Assembly: GCA_937864535.1 (NCBI GenBank)
Contig: CALMJS010000016.1
Span: 124,001-188,000, forward strand
Length of the DNA stretch: 64,000 bases
From: an uncultured Paracoccaceae bacterium
Lineage (GTDB): Bacteria > Pseudomonadota > Alphaproteobacteria > Rhodobacterales > Rhodobacteraceae
Reading direction: 5' to 3'
The position numbers were made by a program, and so were the translations under genes. The notes beneath the pieces were generated by a model, which saw only the letters and a list, made by a program, of their open reading frames with translations, made no database searches and was not told the origin of the DNA. This document shows, in pieces, positions 16,484 to 24,937 of the stretch (the stretch's first letter is position 1; each line of letters starts with the position of its first letter).

Positions 16484-16939
16484 ATGGCAGACCGGATTTT
16501 CTCCGGGGTGCTGTTTCTGGTGACTTTGGCCTATGCGGTCATCGCCTTCACCAGCATCAAGGCCCCGTTCCAATACGACCCGCTTGGCCCCGAAACCTGG
16601 CCGCAATTGCTGTCCGTTGTTGCGCTCTTGTGTATCGCGCATGTGTTCTGGCGCCCCGATGTGCATGATGCCGGCGTGCCGCGCATGATGTGGGTTCGGC
16701 TGGGCTACATGGTGCTGCTGATGCTGGCCTATGCCGAGCTCTATGAACGTTTGGGCTTTGTCGTCTCGACCATGCTCTATGCAGGAACCGCGTCGCGCAT
16801 GCTGGGTGCAAAACTGGTGAACGCGGCAATCTTTGCCGGTGTTGCGGGCATTGGTGGCTACCTGCTGTGCTCTGTGATCTTGGACATGAACCTGCCGTTC
16901 GGTGAGTGGTTCGAAGTCCTGCTCTCGTCGGGAGAATAA
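16484..16939 (+). CDS. tctB: Tripartite tricarboxylate transporter small permease (TctB family)
   Basis: A 151-residue membrane protein with four predicted helices (about residues 5-24, 42-58, 70-90 and 115-140) and little else, which is the TctB pattern. The F-Q-Y-D-P-L-G-P-E-T-W-P segment after the first helix is a recognisable family feature: TctB proteins carry a D-P-x-G-P stretch there. It lies between tctC and tctA, two bases before tctA, and is the small membrane subunit of the transporter. The ATG at 16484 follows GAAGGACAATCG. Confidence 0.88.
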   Translation: MADRIFSGVLFLVTLAYAVIAFTSIKAPFQYDPLGPETWPQLLSVVALLCIAHVFWRPDVHDAGVPRMMWVRLGYMVLLMLAYAELYERLGFVVSTMLYAGTASRMLGAKLVNAAIFAGVAGIGGYLLCSVILDMNLPFGEWFEVLLSSGE

Positions 16940-16941
16940 CG

Positions 16942-18453
16942 ATGGATACCATTTTTTCCGGTCTGGCGACCGGCTTTATGGTCGCGCTGACCCCGTTCAA
17001 CCTGATGCTGGTGATGGGCGGCTGTTTCTTTGGGACGCTGATCGGGGCGTTGCCGGGCATTGGTCCGATCAACGGCGTCGCGATCCTGTTGCCGATTGCC
17101 TACTCCCTCGGATTTCCGCCGGAATCGGCGCTGATCCTCTTGGCCGGTATCTACTATGGCGCGGAATATGGCGGACGGATTTCGTCCATCCTGCTGAACG
17201 TGCCCGGGGACGCTGGCGCGGTGATGACCACGCTCGACGGCAACCCTATGGCGCGCAAGGGCGAGGCCGGGCGGGCGCTGTCGCTCTCTGCGGTGGCGTC
17301 GTTCATCGGGGGCACAGTTTCGATCGTGCTGATGACCCTGTTTGCGCCTGTCCTGTCGAAATTCGCTGTGACCTTTAGCCCTGCCGACTATGTGGCGCTG
17401 ATGGTTTTCGCCTTTGCATCGCTTGCGTCGCTGGTGGGTAAAAACCCGACCAAGACCCTGTTGGGGGCGTTGATCGGTCTGATGCTCGCGACTATCGGGA
17501 TTGATGCGAACACCGGCGTGGCGCGCTATGCCTTTGGCATTCCTGACTTACTGGCGGGCATCGACTTCCTGATCGTTGTGGTTGGCCTGTTCGGGATGGC
17601 CGAACTGCTTTCGCTGGTCGAAGAGCAACTGTCGGGCAGGCTCAAGACGCTGCCGGTGGACAAATCCTTTGTGCGCTGGGCAGATATGGCCAAGGCGAAA
17701 TGGACGATCCTGCGTTGCTCGATCATCGGGTTCATTATCGGTGTTCTGCCGGGGACCGGCGCGTCTGTTGCCTCTGCGGTGGCCTATGGCACTGAAAAGC
17801 GTCTGGCCGGAGAAGACGGCAAACTGTTCGGCACCGGCGATGTCCGCGGTCTGGCCGCTCCGGAATCCGCCAACAACGCGGCGGCCGGCGGTGCGATGGT
17901 CCCGATGCTGACGCTGGGTATCCCGGGTTCGGGCACCACGGCGATCCTGCTGGGTGCGCTCTTGATGTTCAACATCCAGCCCGGTCCGCTGCTGTTCACC
18001 CAGCATCCGGAAATCGCTTGGGGCCTGATCGCGTCCATGTACGTGGGCAACGTTGCGCTGCTCTTGATCAACCTGCCGCTGGTTGGCCTCTTTGCCCGCC
18101 TGCTGCTGATCCCGCAGCACTATCTGACGCCGCTGATCGCGATCCTGTCGTTCGTTGGCATCTACTCCATCGTCGGCAACCCGTTCGACCTGTTCCTGAT
18201 CGTCGGACTGGGCGTGTTCGGCTGGTTCCTGAAGAAGATGCAGTTCTCGCTGGCACCGATCATCCTCGGGTTCGTCCTTGGTGGCCTGTTCGAAGGCAAC
18301 CTGCGCCGCGCCCTGTCGATTTCGGGCGGTGACTGGGGCATCCTGTTCGAGGACTATCAGTCGCTTCTGCTCTACGGGCTGGCTATTCTGGTTGTCGTCG
18401 GACCGGCCTACGTGTCCTACCGCAACCGCAAGGCGGCGAAACTGAATGCCTAA
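16942..18453 (+). CDS. tctA: Tripartite tricarboxylate transporter large permease (TctA family)
   Basis: A 503-residue polytopic membrane protein. The family's two sequence repeats both show: G-A-L-P-G-I-G-P-I-N-G-V-A near residues 37-49 and V-L-P-G-T-G-A-S-V-A-S-A in the second half. Y-Y-G-A-E-Y-G-G and A-P-E-S-A-N-N-A-A-A-G-G are also TctA signatures. It is the main transport subunit and depends on TctC for ligand. The start at 16942 follows GGGAGAATAACG. Its stop overlaps the following AbrB-family gene by eight bases, so that gene is probably co-translated with the transporter. Confidence 0.94.
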   Translation: MDTIFSGLATGFMVALTPFNLMLVMGGCFFGTLIGALPGIGPINGVAILLPIAYSLGFPPESALILLAGIYYGAEYGGRISSILLNVPGDAGAVMTTLDGNPMARKGEAGRALSLSAVASFIGGTVSIVLMTLFAPVLSKFAVTFSPADYVALMVFAFASLASLVGKNPTKTLLGALIGLMLATIGIDANTGVARYAFGIPDLLAGIDFLIVVVGLFGMAELLSLVEEQLSGRLKTLPVDKSFVRWADMAKAKWTILRCSIIGFIIGVLPGTGASVASAVAYGTEKRLAGEDGKLFGTGDVRGLAAPESANNAAAGGAMVPMLTLGIPGSGTTAILLGALLMFNIQPGPLLFTQHPEIAWGLIASMYVGNVALLLINLPLVGLFARLLLIPQHYLTPLIAILSFVGIYSIVGNPFDLFLIVGLGVFGWFLKKMQFSLAPIILGFVLGGLFEGNLRRALSISGGDWGILFEDYQSLLLYGLAILVVVGPAYVSYRNRKAAKLNA

Positions 18454-19459
18454 GATCGCAGCCGTCTTTTGGACGCTTGCAGCCGGAGCGGCGGGGGCCT
18501 TTGCCCTTGCCGCTCTTGGCGTTCCGGCGGGCGCCCTGATCGGGTCGAGCCTCGCGGTTGCGGTGCTCGGGGCCCTGACCGGACTGGGGCAGGTGCCCGA
18601 GCGCCTGCGCGACCTCGGGTTCATCGTGATCGGCGTGTCGCTGGGCAGCGGGATCGACACCTCCTTCGGGGCGCATGTGGTGGACTGGGCGCTCAGCCTG
18701 ACGCTTTTGTCGCTGTCGCTGGCTGTCACCTTGGGGCTGGGGGCGTGGATCCTGATGCGCGGCTTTGGCATGGACCGGCAAACGGCGGTCCTGGCCTCGA
18801 GCCCGGGCACCATGTCGAACGCCATCGCCTTGGCGATCGAGGGCAAGGGCGATGTTGCGGCGATCATGGCGCTACAGGTGTTGCGCCTGTTGGTTCTGGT
18901 AATGCTGGTGCCGCCGTTGGCCGCCGTTCTCGACAGTGCGCCCGTCACCGTGCCCAAGGCACAGGTGGCACAATTGCCGGTGTTGCTGGGGCTACTGCTG
19001 GCCTCCTATGGTGCGGGTTGGCTGGGCCAGAGGGCCAAGGTTCCCGCCGCCTGTCTCTTGGCCGGATTGATCCTCAGCGCGACGGCGCATGGCACAGGGC
19101 TGGTCCATGGTGCGGTGCCATCATGGGCGATTTTCGCGGGTTTTGCCGTCACCGGCGCGACGCTCGGCACTCGCATGACCAAGGTGGGCGTGAAATCGCT
19201 GGCCAAGGCGATGCGGGCCGGGGCGGCCTTGCTCTGTGTGACGATGGGTGTGTCGTTCGGCTTTGCGCTGATCACCGCCTTTGTCTCTGGCCTGCCCTTG
19301 CCGCAGGTCTGGATCGCCTTTGCCCCCGGCGGGGTCGAGGCGATGGCCGCGATCGGGCTGTCGCTGGGCTATGATCCTGCCTTTGTGGCGCTGCATCATT
19401 TCGTGCGGATCGTCGTGCTGGTCGCCTTGGTGCCTGTGGCGCTCGGGCGGCGGCGCTAG
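18446..19459 (+). CDS. AbrB family membrane transporter (duplicated AbrB domain)
   Basis: A 337-residue hydrophobic protein of the AbrB duplication family (sometimes labelled ammonia monooxygenase regulator, a name without functional support). Two related halves each carry G-[AF]-L-x-G and S-P-G-[TG]-M/V-type loops: ASSPGTMSNAI in the first half and FAPGGVEAMAA in the second. That internal duplication defines the family. Roughly nine or ten helices are visible. It overlaps tctA by eight bases, so it probably works with the tricarboxylate transporter, perhaps as an exporter or accessory channel. The function of this family is not established. A bidirectional terminator follows. Confidence 0.85.
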   Translation: MPKIAAVFWTLAAGAAGAFALAALGVPAGALIGSSLAVAVLGALTGLGQVPERLRDLGFIVIGVSLGSGIDTSFGAHVVDWALSLTLLSLSLAVTLGLGAWILMRGFGMDRQTAVLASSPGTMSNAIALAIEGKGDVAAIMALQVLRLLVLVMLVPPLAAVLDSAPVTVPKAQVAQLPVLLGLLLASYGAGWLGQRAKVPAACLLAGLILSATAHGTGLVHGAVPSWAIFAGFAVTGATLGTRMTKVGVKSLAKAMRAGAALLCVTMGVSFGFALITAFVSGLPLPQVWIAFAPGGVEAMAAIGLSLGYDPAFVALHHFVRIVVLVALVPVALGRRR

Positions 19460-19467
19460 GCAAAACA

Positions 19468-19502
19468 AAACCCCGGCACCGCGCGGCGGTCCGGGGTTTT
19501 TG
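19468..19502. terminator. Bidirectional intrinsic terminator
   Basis: AACCCCGG and CCGGGGTT form the stem around a GC-rich loop, followed by TTTTT on the plus strand. The minus strand also has a U-rich tail (GTTTTGTTTTG). It lies between the convergent AbrB-family gene and a small reverse gene and should end both. Confidence 0.8.
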
Positions 19503-19525
19503 CGACCAAATCGTCTGATCCGTGA

Positions 19526-19672
19526 TCAGATATGGTATCCGGCGCGGCGCAGTTCAATCGCGGCGCGGCGTTGGCCATAGGCCTCTAGCACGGTCAACAG
19601 CTTTTGCGCGAAACGGCTGAGTGCCCCCTGTGCGGCGGTGACTTGCGACCCAAATGTAGCTGCGTTTGCCAT
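19526..19672 (-). CDS. Small hypothetical protein (48 aa)
   Basis: A 48-residue reading frame beginning M-A-N-A-A-T-F-G-S and ending R-R-A-G-Y-H-I. A good ribosome site (AGGAGAG) lies eight bases before the ATG at 19672, and a strong terminator follows the stop; both support a real gene. The second half (L-L-T-V-L-E-A-Y-G-Q-R-R-A-A-I-E-L) is amphipathic, basic and helical. It resembles the short DUF1127-like proteins common in Rhodobacteraceae, but I cannot assign it to that family with certainty. It is the last gene of a reverse unit after the FAD-binding dehydrogenase, 121 bases away. No function can be given. Confidence 0.6.
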   Translation of the reverse strand: MANAATFGSQVTAAQGALSRFAQKLLTVLEAYGQRRAAIELRRAGYHI

Positions 19673-19793
19673 GTCATCTCTCCTACGGACATCAAATTCT
19701 ATAGGGGTTAGATGGCATCGCGGCGGTTCAGACGCCACCGCCAATGCGGAATTGCTGCTATGCAGCATGCGCAAGCCGGACAAGGGGGGCGTT

Positions 19794-21437
19794 TTAGGCG
19801 TTCTGTCCGGCGATCCGTCCAGACAGCAGACAGCCGCCCAGAAACGTTCCCTCGAGCGCGTTATAGCCATGATAGCCACCACCGCCAAATCCCGCGGCCT
19901 CGCCACAGGCGAACAGGCCGGGGATGGGGGCGCCGCCGGGCGCGAGAACCCGCCCGCTCAGGTTTGTCTCAAGTCCGCCCAAGGACTTACGGGTCAAAAT
20001 CCGCAATTGCACGGCCACCAATGGTCCCGCTCTCGGATCGAGGATCGCGTGGGGTTTCGCGGTGCGCAGCAAACGATCCCCCAGATAGGACCGCGCTTGC
20101 CGCAGTGCGGTGACCTGATGATCCTTGCCAAAGGGGTTGGTCAACTGGCTATCGCGCGCCTCGATCTGGGCGCGGATGCGGGCCGGGTCGAGCGGGCGGT
20201 CCGCGATGGCATTCATTTGCTTGATCAGGTCGTCAAGGTCGTGGGCCACCACAAAATCCTGTCCGGACCGCTTGAAGGCCTCCACCGGCGGCGCGGCCTT
20301 GCGTCCCAAACGACTGCGCAGCAACAGCGCGATGGACTTGCCGGTCAGGTCCGGGTTCTGCTCTGATCCCGAGAGAGCGAATTCCTTTTTCAGGATGCTC
20401 TGCGTCGTGATGAACCATGAATAGGGCTGGCCCGACTGACATAGGTGGCGCAGCGTCCCCAAGGTGTCAAAGCCGGGCATAAACGGGCCGGGCAGGCGGT
20501 TGCCATCGGCATCGAACCACAGCGATGACGGCCCCGGCAAGATCCGGATACCGTGATTGGGCCAGATCGGGTCCCAGTTGCGGATACCTTCGGTATAATG
20601 CCACATCCGGTCGCGGTTGATCACGCTGGCGCCGGCGCGGATGGCATGGTCGATCATCAGGCCATCGACGTGATCGGGCACCCCGCAGACCATGTCCTTC
20701 GGGGCGGGGCCAAGTCGATGGCTGGGCCAATAGCGCCGGACAAGGTCGATATTGCCGCCGATGCCGCCGCTGGCGATCACCACCGAATTGGCCAGCATGC
20801 GGAAATCGCCGCGGATGGTACGGTTCGATTTTTGTCCGCGCGCGACGCTGTCAGCCTCCAGAACCTCGCCGGCAACCCCGGCGACGCCGCTGGCTCCGCC
20901 GATCAGTTCGGTGACGCGGTGGCGAAACCGGAATTTCAGGCGTCCGTCGGCCTCGGCGGCCAAGGCCTTGGCCACAAAGGGTTCCAGTACACCCGGCCCG
21001 GTGCCCCATGTCACATGGAACCGTGGGACAGAATTGCCGTGACCGTCCGCGCTGCCGCCTCCGCGTTCCGCCCAGCCAACCACCGGGAACCACTTGACGT
21101 TCATCGCCCGCAGCCAACTGCGCATCGGACCGGCGGCAAAGTTCAGGTATTCCTCGGCCCATTTGGCAGGCCAATGATCTTCGGCGCGGTCGAATTGCGC
21201 AGAGCCCAGCCAGTCCTGCCGCGCAAGGTCGAGACTGTCGCGGATACCCATCCGGCGCTGTTCGGGCGTGTCGATCATGAACAAACCGCCAAGCGACCAA
21301 TGTGCCTGTCCGCCAAGGCTGGCTCGCGGTTCCTGGTCTACAATGGTCACGCGGCAGCCGCGATCCACGGCCTCTGTCGCGGCGACCAGTCCGGCCAGAC
21401 CCGCCCCGATGACCAAGACATCTGTCGTTTCAGCCAT
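19794..21437 (-). CDS. FAD-binding dehydrogenase (fumarate reductase/KstD-like flavoprotein)
   Basis: A 547-residue flavoprotein. The N-terminal FAD motif is VIGAGLAGLVAATE (about residues 9-22), followed by V-D-Q-E-P-R-A-S-L-G-G-Q-A. The C-terminal GLFACGEAAGFGGGGYHGYNALEG closes the FAD site. Between them is a fumarate-reductase-type catalytic domain. The sequence matches the conserved 'putative FAD-binding dehydrogenase' group of about 550 residues, related to 3-ketosteroid delta-1-dehydrogenases, which desaturate a C-C bond next to a carbonyl. It follows the ridA-like gene on the same strand and diverges from the ABC-amidohydrolase operon, suggesting a desaturation or reduction step in that pathway. 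Start 21437 is chosen for GGGGGAGGTCGAGC upstream. Confidence 0.87.
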   Translation of the reverse strand: MAETTDVLVIGAGLAGLVAATEAVDRGCRVTIVDQEPRASLGGQAHWSLGGLFMIDTPEQRRMGIRDSLDLARQDWLGSAQFDRAEDHWPAKWAEEYLNFAAGPMRSWLRAMNVKWFPVVGWAERGGGSADGHGNSVPRFHVTWGTGPGVLEPFVAKALAAEADGRLKFRFRHRVTELIGGASGVAGVAGEVLEADSVARGQKSNRTIRGDFRMLANSVVIASGGIGGNIDLVRRYWPSHRLGPAPKDMVCGVPDHVDGLMIDHAIRAGASVINRDRMWHYTEGIRNWDPIWPNHGIRILPGPSSLWFDADGNRLPGPFMPGFDTLGTLRHLCQSGQPYSWFITTQSILKKEFALSGSEQNPDLTGKSIALLLRSRLGRKAAPPVEAFKRSGQDFVVAHDLDDLIKQMNAIADRPLDPARIRAQIEARDSQLTNPFGKDHQVTALRQARSYLGDRLLRTAKPHAILDPRAGPLVAVQLRILTRKSLGGLETNLSGRVLAPGGAPIPGLFACGEAAGFGGGGYHGYNALEGTFLGGCLLSGRIAGQNA

Positions 21438-21606
21438 GCTCGACCTCCCCCGATCCGGCGCATGTCCAGACATTAACTTCGGCGGGGTGGGGGCCTGTCT
21501 ACGCTGACGTAGCGTCGGCAGCGCGGGATAAGTCAACGAGTCTGAGATTTTCCCGCGCTATGCTATTTTGACGTTTTTTTCCTGCGGGTTATTCTACCAT
21601 ATGATG

Positions 21607-21996
21607 TTATGCGCGAACGGCGGTCGCCTCGACCTCGACCAGAAACTCGGCGCGGGTATATCCGCTGACGATCATCAGGGTCGAGGCCGGCTTGACCGCG
21701 ACCCCTGCCAGCCACAGATCGCGCTGCGCCATGTAGTCCGCAAAATGCGCGCGGTCGGTGACATAGGCATTCAGCCGGATGACCGCATCGCGGCCCAGTC
21801 CGGCCTCTTGCAGAATGGCGTCTATATTGGCGAGGCACTGCGCTGCCTGACCGGCGACATCGGGCGCAAGGCTGCCATCCGCCGCGAGCCCCAATTGCCC
21901 GGAGGTCACGACGATCTGGGTCGTTTGGGCGGAAATGCCATGGCTGTAGGCACCAAATGGCGGTGCGATCGTAGCGGGGCTGAGGCTGGTCTTCAT
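21607..21996 (-). CDS. RidA (YjgF/YER057c/UK114) family protein lacking the catalytic arginine
   Basis: A 129-residue Rid-family protein. The N-terminal P-F-G-A-Y-S-H-G segment, G-Q-L-G-L, the central Q-A-A-Q-C-L-A-N-I and the C-terminal F-L-V-E-V-E-A-T-A-V all match the trimeric Rid fold. In RidA proper, the imine/enamine deaminase uses the Arg of a P-A-R-S motif. Here that position reads K-P-A-S-T, so the arginine is absent and the protein probably belongs to one of the other Rid subgroups. These are often encoded beside amidohydrolases and amine-oxidising flavoproteins, as here, and may handle reactive imine intermediates or act as ligand-binding proteins. It is the first gene of the reverse unit facing the ABC operon. 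Confidence 0.88.
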   Translation of the reverse strand: MKTSLSPATIAPPFGAYSHGISAQTTQIVVTSGQLGLAADGSLAPDVAGQAAQCLANIDAILQEAGLGRDAVIRLNAYVTDRAHFADYMAQRDLWLAGVAVKPASTLMIVSGYTRAEFLVEVEATAVRA

Positions 21997-22014
21997 GTCT
22001 GCTGTCCTTTTGAC

Positions 22015-22114
22015 TTTGGTCCAGTGGGCCAGAGTCGCGCATTTGGTCCAGATAAACCGCGTGATTCACCCGCCGATGAAAATCGCAATGCGTGTTTGTT
22101 GATCGTTTGATCAA
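22015..22114. promoter_or_regulatory. Divergent control region with TTTGGTCCAG repeats and a TTGATC palindrome
   Basis: In the gap between the ridA-like gene and the ABC operon, TTTGGTCCAG occurs twice in direct orientation (22015-22024 and 22042-22051, 27 bases apart). A palindrome TTGATC-N4-GATCAA spans 22099-22114, with another TTGATC half-site starting at 22130. Spacing and position between divergent genes suit a shared regulator. No regulator gene for it is obvious nearby apart from the LysR gene at the far end of the cluster. Confidence 0.45.
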
Positions 22115-22230
22115 TTCTTAGCCCGGTTTTTGATCTTTTTCGCAGTTGCAGCATGGATGCCCATACGTCAGCGCCCCTCAACCGGAACCGGGGGTGATTA
22201 ACCTGTCGTTATTGCTTTCCCCCGGAGAAG

Positions 22231-23250
22231 ATGATGACCAAAGCCTATAAGACTTCGATTGTTGCGCTGATGTCCGTGGCGGGTGCCGCGGCTCAGGCCC
22301 AAGACCTTATCCCTGTGAAATTCGGCACCAACTGGGTGCCAGAGGCCGAACATGGCGGCTATTATCAGGGGGTCGCCAACGGCTATTACGCTGCCTGTGG
22401 TCTGGATGTGGAGATCGTGCCGGGTGGCCCGCAGGTGAACAACCGCGCCATGATGATGGCGGGCAAGATCGACTTTAACATGGCCGGTTCGCTGCTTGAG
22501 CCGTTCAATGCCGCCGTCGAAGGCATCCCGGTCAAGATCGTCGCCGCCCATTTCCAAAAAGAACCTCAGGTGCTGATGACCCATCCGGGTGCTGCCGCCA
22601 GCTTTGAGGATATCAAGGGGCTAAACCAGATTTTCGTCGCCGACGCGGGCTATCAGTCGTTCTATCAGTGGATGATTTCGGCCTATGGCTTTGCGCCGGA
22701 ACTGCGGGTGCCCTATACGTTCAACCCCGCCCCGTTCGTCGCTGACCCACTCAGCGCGCAGCAGGGCTATATCACCTCTGAACCCTTTGCCGTCGAACAG
22801 GCGGGCGGGTTCAAACCCGATATCTGGGTTCTGGCCGACCTCGGGTTCAGCACCTACGCGACACTGGTCGAAACCATGGCGCCGACGGTCGAGGAAAAGC
22901 CCGAGGTGGTGAAATGTTTTGTCGAGGCCTCGTCGCTTGGCTGGGCCAGCTATCTCTATGGCGATCCAGCGCCGGGCAACGCGCTGATCCAGACGGCCAA
23001 CCCCGATATGAGCAGCGAACAGATCGCATTCTCGATCCAGATGATGAAGGACTACGGCATCGTCGATAGCGGCACCTCGCTCGAGCTGGGGATCGGGGCG
23101 ATGGACCCGGCCACCATTCAGGACTTCTACGACAAAATGGTCGCCGCTGGCGTGATCGGCGAAGGTCTGGACCTGACCACGATCTACACCACCGAGTTTT
23201 CCAACACGGGCGTCGCGCTGGCGCTGAAAAAGGAACTGACGGGCGAGTGA
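22231..23250 (+). CDS. ABC transporter substrate-binding protein (NMT1/THI5-like)
   Basis: A 339-residue periplasmic binding protein of the SsuA/TauA/ThiY superfamily. The signal peptide spans about residues 1-23 (ending AQA-QD). It is followed by F-G-T-N-W-V-P-E-A-E-H-G-G-Y-Y-Q-G, the NMT1/THI5 opening in which thiamine-precursor (formylaminopyrimidine) and pyrimidine binders carry the ligand tryptophan and glutamate. The tail I-G-A-M-D-P-A-T-I-Q-D-F-Y is also typical. Together with a cytosine-deaminase-like enzyme encoded three genes downstream, this hints at a pyrimidine-like or other small N-heterocyclic ligand. It begins a tightly coupled operon; its TGA overlaps the GTG of the ATPase gene. 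The ATG three bases on is an equally possible start. Confidence 0.9.
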   Translation: MMTKAYKTSIVALMSVAGAAAQAQDLIPVKFGTNWVPEAEHGGYYQGVANGYYAACGLDVEIVPGGPQVNNRAMMMAGKIDFNMAGSLLEPFNAAVEGIPVKIVAAHFQKEPQVLMTHPGAAASFEDIKGLNQIFVADAGYQSFYQWMISAYGFAPELRVPYTFNPAPFVADPLSAQQGYITSEPFAVEQAGGFKPDIWVLADLGFSTYATLVETMAPTVEEKPEVVKCFVEASSLGWASYLYGDPAPGNALIQTANPDMSSEQIAFSIQMMKDYGIVDSGTSLELGIGAMDPATIQDFYDKMVAAGVIGEGLDLTTIYTTEFSNTGVALALKKELTGE

Positions 23251-24092
23251 CACAGATGGATGGTAGCGCCGTGATAACGGACCCCAAAACCGCCAGCGCG
23301 GCGCTACTGCCCTTGGGGCAGAGGCCCCGGCTGCTGGAAATGTCGGCGGTCGATAAGATATTCAATGGCGACGTGGTCGCGCTGCGGGGCATGTCCCTGT
23401 CGGTCCATCAGGGCGATTTCATCTCGCTGCTGGGGCCGTCGGGCTGTGGCAAATCCACCGCGCTGCGTCTGATCGCTGGCCTGATGCGGCCAACCAGCGG
23501 CGCGATCCGCTGGGAGGGCGGGCAACAAAAGGGCGATCTGGGCGTGGTGTTTCAGGAACCGACCCTGATGCCCTGGGCCACGGTGGCGCAGAATGTCTGG
23601 CTGCCGTTCCGGCTACGCGGTCGGTCGTTCAGTTCCGTTCGTGACGACGTGCTCTGGGCGCTCAAGTTGGTCGGTCTGGAGAAATTCCAGACCGCCTATC
23701 CGCGCGAATTGTCCGGCGGCATGAAGATGCGGGCCTCTATCGCGCGGGCCTTGGTGACCCAGCCGCGGCTGATCCTGATGGACGAACCCTTTGCGGCCTT
23801 GGACGAAATCACGCGGCACCGGCTGAACAATGACCTGCTGGAACTGCGCGATAAACTGAATTGCACGGTGATCTTTGTCACGCATTCGGTGTTTGAATCG
23901 GTGTTTCTGTCGGACCGGATCGTCGTCATGGCCGCCCGTCCGGGTCGTGTCAGCCGCGAATTGACGGTCGATGCCCCCTATCCGCGCGGCGAGGTATTTC
24001 GCACCTCCGCCGCCTATGCCGAACTGTGCCGCGCAGCCTCGGACGCGCTGCATGGCGCGATGAACGAACATGGCGAGAGGGATCGGGCATGA
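23247..24092 (+). CDS. ABC transporter ATP-binding protein (SsuB/TauB-like)
   Basis: A 281-residue ABC ATPase with Walker A GPSGCGKST (about residues 62-70), Q-loop VVFQEPTLMPW, signature LSGGM, Walker B LILMDEP and switch His in VTHSVFES. The Q-loop form Q-E-x-x-L-M-P-W is characteristic of nitrate/sulfonate/taurine-type importers. The N-terminus carries about 30 extra residues before the nucleotide domain. The GTG start overlaps the binding-protein stop as GTGA; an ATG nine bases on is an alternative. It is coupled by ATGA to the permease gene. Confidence 0.92.
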   Translation: MTQMDGSAVITDPKTASAALLPLGQRPRLLEMSAVDKIFNGDVVALRGMSLSVHQGDFISLLGPSGCGKSTALRLIAGLMRPTSGAIRWEGGQQKGDLGVVFQEPTLMPWATVAQNVWLPFRLRGRSFSSVRDDVLWALKLVGLEKFQTAYPRELSGGMKMRASIARALVTQPRLILMDEPFAALDEITRHRLNNDLLELRDKLNCTVIFVTHSVFESVFLSDRIVVMAARPGRVSRELTVDAPYPRGEVFRTSAAYAELCRAASDALHGAMNEHGERDRA

Positions 24093-24937
24093 GCGTGAGC
24101 GAGATGTCGCATGTCATCGACCAGGAAGAGCTGGCCATCGCCCGCGCCGAACGGTTTGAACGGATCGGCAAGTGGGCGCTGCCCGCGATAGTGCTGATCG
24201 CCGTTCTGGTGCTGTGGGACCGTGTGGTGGTGTGGAACGGGATTCCTCATTACATCCTGCCGGGCCCCGGTCTGGTGCTGCAAACCCTGATCGAGGATTG
24301 GGCGACCCTGTTTGACAGCCTGATGGTGACGTTGAAAATTACGCTGATGGCGCTGGGAGTTGCGGTCGTCGGCGGCGTTGGGCTGGCGGTTCTGTTTACC
24401 CAGTCGCGGTTCGTTGAAATGTCGTTCTACCCCTTTGCGGTGATCTTGCAGGTGACGCCTGTGGTGTCGATCGCGCCGCTGATCTTCATCTATGTGGATA
24501 GCAAACTGACGGCGCTCTTGCTCTGCGCGTGGCTGGTGGCGTTTTTCCCGATCCTGTCGAACACGACGCTGGGGCTGAATTCCACCGATCACAACCTGCG
24601 CGATCTCTACCGGATCTATGGTGCCACCCGCTGGCAGCGGCTGCGGTTCCTGCAATTGCCCGCCGCGCTGCCCTATTTTCTGGGCGGCCTGCGGATAGCG
24701 GGCGGCCTGAGCCTGATTGGCGCGGTGGTGGCCGAATATGTCGCGGGCACCGGCGGCATCGGTTCGGGTCTGGCGTTCCGTATCCTAGAGGCAGGCTATC
24801 GCCTGAATATTCCCCGCATGTTCGCCGCGCTTTTGTTGATCGCGGCGACGGGGGTTCTGATTTTTGCAGCGACGTCGCTGCTCAGCCATCTGCTGCTCCG
24901 CAAATGGCACGAAAGCGCAATCAAAAAAGAGGGTTAA
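24089..24937 (+). CDS. ABC transporter permease (SsuC/TauC-like)
   Basis: A 282-residue permease of the binding-protein-dependent type. The N-terminal cytoplasmic segment (about 30 residues) leads into helix 1, then H-Y-I-L-P-G-P-G-L-V, a typical periplasmic loop of this family. The ATPase-contact EAA-like loop is D-L-Y-R-I-Y-G-A-T-R-W-Q-R-L-R-F-L-Q-L-P. The later G-L-S-L-I-G-A-V-V-A-E-Y segment is also conserved. As there is one permease gene, the transporter should form a homodimeric channel. Start 24089 overlaps the ATPase stop as ATGA, and the stop TAA overlaps the next ATG by one base. Confidence 0.92.
   Translation: MSVSEMSHVIDQEELAIARAERFERIGKWALPAIVLIAVLVLWDRVVVWNGIPHYILPGPGLVLQTLIEDWATLFDSLMVTLKITLMALGVAVVGGVGLAVLFTQSRFVEMSFYPFAVILQVTPVVSIAPLIFIYVDSKLTALLLCAWLVAFFPILSNTTLGLNSTDHNLRDLYRIYGATRWQRLRFLQLPAALPYFLGGLRIAGGLSLIGAVVAEYVAGTGGIGSGLAFRILEAGYRLNIPRMFAALLLIAATGVLIFAATSLLSHLLLRKWHESAIKKEG

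Noticed and set aside
18446-19459. Role in ammonia monooxygenase regulation for the AbrB-family protein
   Set aside because: That label is a historical family name; the sequence is a polytopic membrane protein overlapping tctA, with no ammonia-oxidation genes nearby.
19468-19502. Possible small RNA in the hairpin region
   Set aside because: The stem with U-rich tails on both strands at a convergent junction is explained by a bidirectional terminator.
19673-19906. Longer reading of the 48-residue gene, extending into the FAD-binding dehydrogenase gene
   Set aside because: The extension overlaps the dehydrogenase 3' end in another frame, while a good ribosome site supports the short start at 19672.
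21607-21996. Assignment as a true RidA imine deaminase
   Set aside because: The catalytic arginine position is Ser, so only family membership is claimed.
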